A stretch of 15,568 bases of DNA from CAYOBW01 sp964402115 (GTDB lineage: Bacteria > Verrucomicrobiota > Kiritimatiellia > UBA8416 > CAYOBW01): positions 1 to 15,568 of the forward strand of contig CAYOBW010000164.1 of NCBI GenBank assembly GCA_964402115.1. Direction: 5' to 3'. The notes below the pieces were generated by a model. The model searched no databases and had not been told where the DNA came from. It was given only the letters and a program-made list of their open reading frames with translations. Each line of letters opens with the position of its first letter. Position 1 is the stretch's first letter. Positions 13,144-15,568 of this stretch are shown in pieces. The position numbers and the translations under genes were made by a program.

Positions 13144-15516
13144 CTGCGGCCCCGCTTCGGCGGCGATCCTGGCCGCGACATCCTCGCCGGGCTGTTGCTC
13201 GAAGTCCCAGCCCTGCACCAGCCCGTCTTCCGGAAGCCTCTGCAGCTCCGCCGGGGCGAGGGCGCGGCTGAACAGGCGCACCTCGTCGATGTCTCCGCAG
13301 TCGAACGTGGAGAACCGGTCGCTGCGCGCGCCGATGGTCAGCGGGGCGTTGCCGGGCGTGCGGGCCTTGCCGATCTGCTGCGCGCCAACCTCCTTGCCGT
13401 TGCCGTACACACGCAGCGTATCGCCGTCGTATGTCAGCGCGACGGGCGTCCACTTGCCGAGCGGCAGCGGGTCGCCGGCGCCCTTGGCTTCGAAGCAGTT
13501 GGCCGGGCCGCCGCCGATGTTAAGGTAGCCGCTGACGTTCTTCCCGTCCACGAACAGCGAGAGGTTGCCGGCCGTGTGCTCGTGCGCGGCCTTGCAGACA
13601 ATCCAGCGCCGTGCGTCGGCGCCGGTCGGGTGCTTGTCGAGGCGCACCCAGGCGGTGATCGAGAACTGCGCCGGATCGGTGTCCAGGGGCGTGTCCAGCC
13701 CGCTGCCACTCTTCAGCGCGCGGCCCTTCACGCCGTCCGCGGCGCCGGCCGGCGGCGTGTGGAGATTGCCCTCCACCTTGCAGGAAGCCCGGCGGTTCTG
13801 GTTGTGATTGTTGAACATCAGCGGCCGGGGCATGCGGTAGATGAGATTCCCGGTCACCTCGATGTCAGCGCTGCCTTCGTCCAGATAGACACCGCCGGAG
13901 AGATGGGCGCCTCCCCCGTCATGGATGTGGTTGGCGCGAATGACCGTGCCCGGTTGGCGGCTCAGCGTGTAGACGCCTGCACCGTCGTTGAGCTTCTGCA
14001 TCATGTGGTGAATATGATTGAACTCGACCCGGTTGTTCTTCGCGGCCGTGGGGGTACTCCACTTGATCGGGTCGACATACGCGCCGCCGCCGGCATCCGG
14101 CATGCCCCAGCCCCAGCCGACCGAAATGCCGGAGTAGGGACATTCGAAGATCTCGTTGTGCGCAACCACCGTGCCCTCGGTGTAGCCCACGAAGACGCCG
14201 ATGCCGGCCGTGTAATCCTGCCCGACGCGGGTGATGACGTTGTTGACAACGCGGTTGTCCCTCACCACGCGGTCCGGTGTGCCGGGATGGTGATCTTCCC
14301 GGCCGATATCTCCGATCTGGATCCCGTTGCCGGCGATGTCTTCGAACCGGCACCCTTCGACGACGTTGGACTGCGAGCCCTTACCGACGTCCAGGCCTGC
14401 GCCGCCGAGTGCGGTGAAGGTGCAGCCGGCGAACCGGATGCCGCGCGCCGCCTCCACCACGACATTGGCGGGGCTCTTGACGTGTTCGCCGTTGACGGGC
14501 ACCCAGCCCTTCTCGTGCTCCGGGCGGAAGTAGCCGTTATCCGGCGACTGGATGCAGTTCGCCTGCGCCTCGGGATGCGCCAGCGCGGTGCTCGGCTGCA
14601 GCCACGTCGCGTGCGCGAAGGTCAAGCCCTCGAATCGCACGTCGCGCGCCCCCTTGACCAGCATGAGCGTTTCCAGCCGCGGCGCGACGACTTCGGCTTT
14701 CGCCATATCCTCCCCCGGCCGCGGCAGGTAGTAGAGCGTGCGCGCCGGCCGGTCGAAGTACCACTCGCCGGGTTCGTCCAGCAGCTCGAGCGCGTTCTCG
14801 AGGTAGGCCGGCATCCGCGCCACCGCGCCGCCGGCCCGGTTGCAGAGGAAGAACCCCGGCTGCGCCATTTCGATGAGCGCGCCTTCAGGGGTCTTCGTGA
14901 TCTTCGCGACCCTGGCGATCTTGTGCGACCACGAACTGAAAAAGCCGAACTCCATGTCGTCGGCACGCTTCCAGTCGGCGAGGGCTGCGTCTGTCGTCGT
15001 GTAGCCGGCGGGCGCAATCTTGTCGAGTTTGCCGGGCTTGTAACCGGGCGTGCCGGTCAGGCCGGGCGGGTTGTCGTAGGTGCTGACCGTCGCCTCATTC
15101 TTGCCCCAGAACTTCAGCCCGGCCGGCGCCGCGCCGCGGGCGCGCTGCCCCCGCCGGCCGTTGACCCAGAGCTGCCGGAAGTTGGCGAGGTTGACCGTCG
15201 CCTTGAACCGTCCGTTCGCGTCCGCGGTCCAGCCCGTCACCGGCACGCCGCCGCTGAGCACGGGCTTCTCGCCCGGGGCTGCCACCCACGTCACGCCGGA
15301 GTGCTGCGGTCCCAGCACCAGCGGCTCGTCGAGCCGGTAGACGCCTCCCCGCAGGACAACCCGGTCGCCGGCCTGCGCCGCGTCGCGCGCCCGGGCGAGC
15401 GCGGCAGGCTCGCCCGGGGAAACCGTGATGTCTTTGGCTGCAGCGGCGAACGACAAGGCTCCGACAAGCAGAGCGGTGAGCGGAGCAACGCCCAATGTCC
15501 GACGGGAATGGTGCAT
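13141..15516 (-). CDS. Secreted right-handed parallel beta-helix protein with C-terminal LamG-like domain
   Basis: This 791-residue protein has a signal peptide (residues 1-27, MHHSRRTLGVAPLTALLVGA then LSFAAAA). Residues 29-98 show the lead-in common in these proteins, DITVSPGEPAALARARDAAQ, then LRGGVYRLDEPLVLG and a GEKPVLSGG turn. Residues 285-570 carry the beta-helix coils, with repeated VxNNxI-like turns such as NRVVNNVITRVG, VVAHNEIFEC, NRVEFNHIHHM and VIRANHIHDGGG. Residues 595-775 form a LamG/concanavalin-like domain (ITAWVRLD, KWTPVALTYDGDTLRVYGNG, GDIDEVRLFSRAL). Such folds occur in polysaccharide lyases and epimerases; no catalytic residues were assigned. The start at 15516 is supported by AAGGAGGAC (15519-15527). 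The stop falls in the repeat extension of arm I. An upstream in-frame ATG at 15561 is within the heptamer array and is not preferred. Confidence 0.88.
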   Translation of the reverse strand: MHHSRRTLGVAPLTALLVGALSFAAAAKDITVSPGEPAALARARDAAQAGDRVVLRGGVYRLDEPLVLGPQHSGVTWVAAPGEKPVLSGGVPVTGWTADANGRFKATVNLANFRQLWVNGRRGQRARGAAPAGLKFWGKNEATVSTYDNPPGLTGTPGYKPGKLDKIAPAGYTTTDAALADWKRADDMEFGFFSSWSHKIARVAKITKTPEGALIEMAQPGFFLCNRAGGAVARMPAYLENALELLDEPGEWYFDRPARTLYYLPRPGEDMAKAEVVAPRLETLMLVKGARDVRFEGLTFAHATWLQPSTALAHPEAQANCIQSPDNGYFRPEHEKGWVPVNGEHVKSPANVVVEAARGIRFAGCTFTALGGAGLDVGKGSQSNVVEGCRFEDIAGNGIQIGDIGREDHHPGTPDRVVRDNRVVNNVITRVGQDYTAGIGVFVGYTEGTVVAHNEIFECPYSGISVGWGWGMPDAGGGAYVDPIKWSTPTAAKNNRVEFNHIHHMMQKLNDGAGVYTLSRQPGTVIRANHIHDGGGAHLSGGVYLDEGSADIEVTGNLIYRMPRPLMFNNHNQNRRASCKVEGNLHTPPAGAADGVKGRALKSGSGLDTPLDTDPAQFSITAWVRLDKHPTGADARRWIVCKAAHEHTAGNLSLFVDGKNVSGYLNIGGGPANCFEAKGAGDPLPLGKWTPVALTYDGDTLRVYGNGKEVGAQQIGKARTPGNAPLTIGARSDRFSTFDCGDIDEVRLFSRALAPAELQRLPEDGLVQGWDFEQQPGEDVAARIAAEAGPQ

Positions 15517-15565
15517 ATGTCCTCCTTCAACAGCCAACGCCCAACACGGAATGTCCAACATCCAA
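15482..15565 (-). repeat. 7-bp-phased TTGG heptamer array over the start of the beta-helix gene
   Basis: Read on the minus strand, six heptamers begin at 15565, 15558, 15551, 15544, 15537 and 15530 without a break in phase. They include TTGGATG, TTGGACA, TTGGGCG and TTGGCTG; the third is TTCCGTG and the sixth TTGAAGG. The sixth runs into the Shine-Dalgarno sequence. After three unmatched heptamers the same phase resumes inside the signal-peptide codons at 15502 (TCGGACA), 15495 (TTGGGCG) and 15488 (TTGCTCC). The array may extend beyond the right edge. Confidence 0.7.
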
Positions 15566-15568
15566 GCT

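Noticed and set aside
1..15568. tRNA, rRNA or riboswitch
   Set aside because: No cloverleaf, rRNA core or recognisable riboswitch motif was seen on either strand by eye. A covariance-model search would be decisive.

Overview
The window is GC-rich, and every gene I can support lies on the minus strand, so transcription runs from high to low coordinates. Secreted glycoside hydrolases, a DUF5703-type enzyme, two uroporphyrinogen-decarboxylase-family proteins, a GxxExxY protein and families of short intergenic repeats together suggest a polysaccharide-degrading member of the Planctomycetota-Verrucomicrobiota-Lentisphaerota-Kiritimatiellota group. That placement is inference from gene content. No rRNA or other marker gene confirms it.

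Layout in transcriptional order. A secreted right-handed beta-helix protein with a C-terminal LamG-like domain (15516-13141) starts inside an array of strictly 7-bp-phased TTGG heptamers. Next is a 0.75-kb block of 10-bp-phased repeat arms (12400-13143) that encloses a small, less GC-rich GxxExxY gene (13000-12596). A tightly packed sugar operon follows: URO-D-family protein (12371-11295), secreted DUF5703 six-hairpin glycosidase (11295-8995), secreted GH2 enzyme with an inserted discoidin/CBM32-like domain (8998-6143), cytoplasmic GH57 protein (6070-4514) and a second URO-D-family protein (4503-3430). Several junctions overlap (TAATG, ATGA) or are only 10 bp apart. A secreted retropepsin-like protein (3399-2275) comes next, then a hipBA locus (2150-1148) in which hipB is intact but hipA has lost its start-proximal half. 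Last is the 5' part of aceE (832 to the window edge), which has its own promoter.

How the genes may work together. The beta-helix, DUF5703 and GH2 proteins carry signal peptides and probably attack a complex glycan outside the cytoplasm. GH57 has no signal peptide and probably acts on an internal alpha-glucan or oligosaccharide. The two URO-D-family proteins are of unknown reaction. They lack the His-x-Cys zinc motif of corrinoid methyltransferases and share a His-x-Asp-Gly motif instead. aceE supplies central metabolism and is not functionally tied to the operon.

The strongest candidate for something undescribed is the repeat system. It consists of 21-31-nt arms built from decamers of the type GCTRATGRAC, arranged as facing pairs around short, often pyrimidine-rich spacers. 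They are joined twice by an identical 17-nt linker and placed exactly at gene ends. In the AACC-first orientation, three-decamer arms carry stop codons in all three frames, often overlapping ATG. One arm supplies both the stop of the upstream operon gene and the start of the next.
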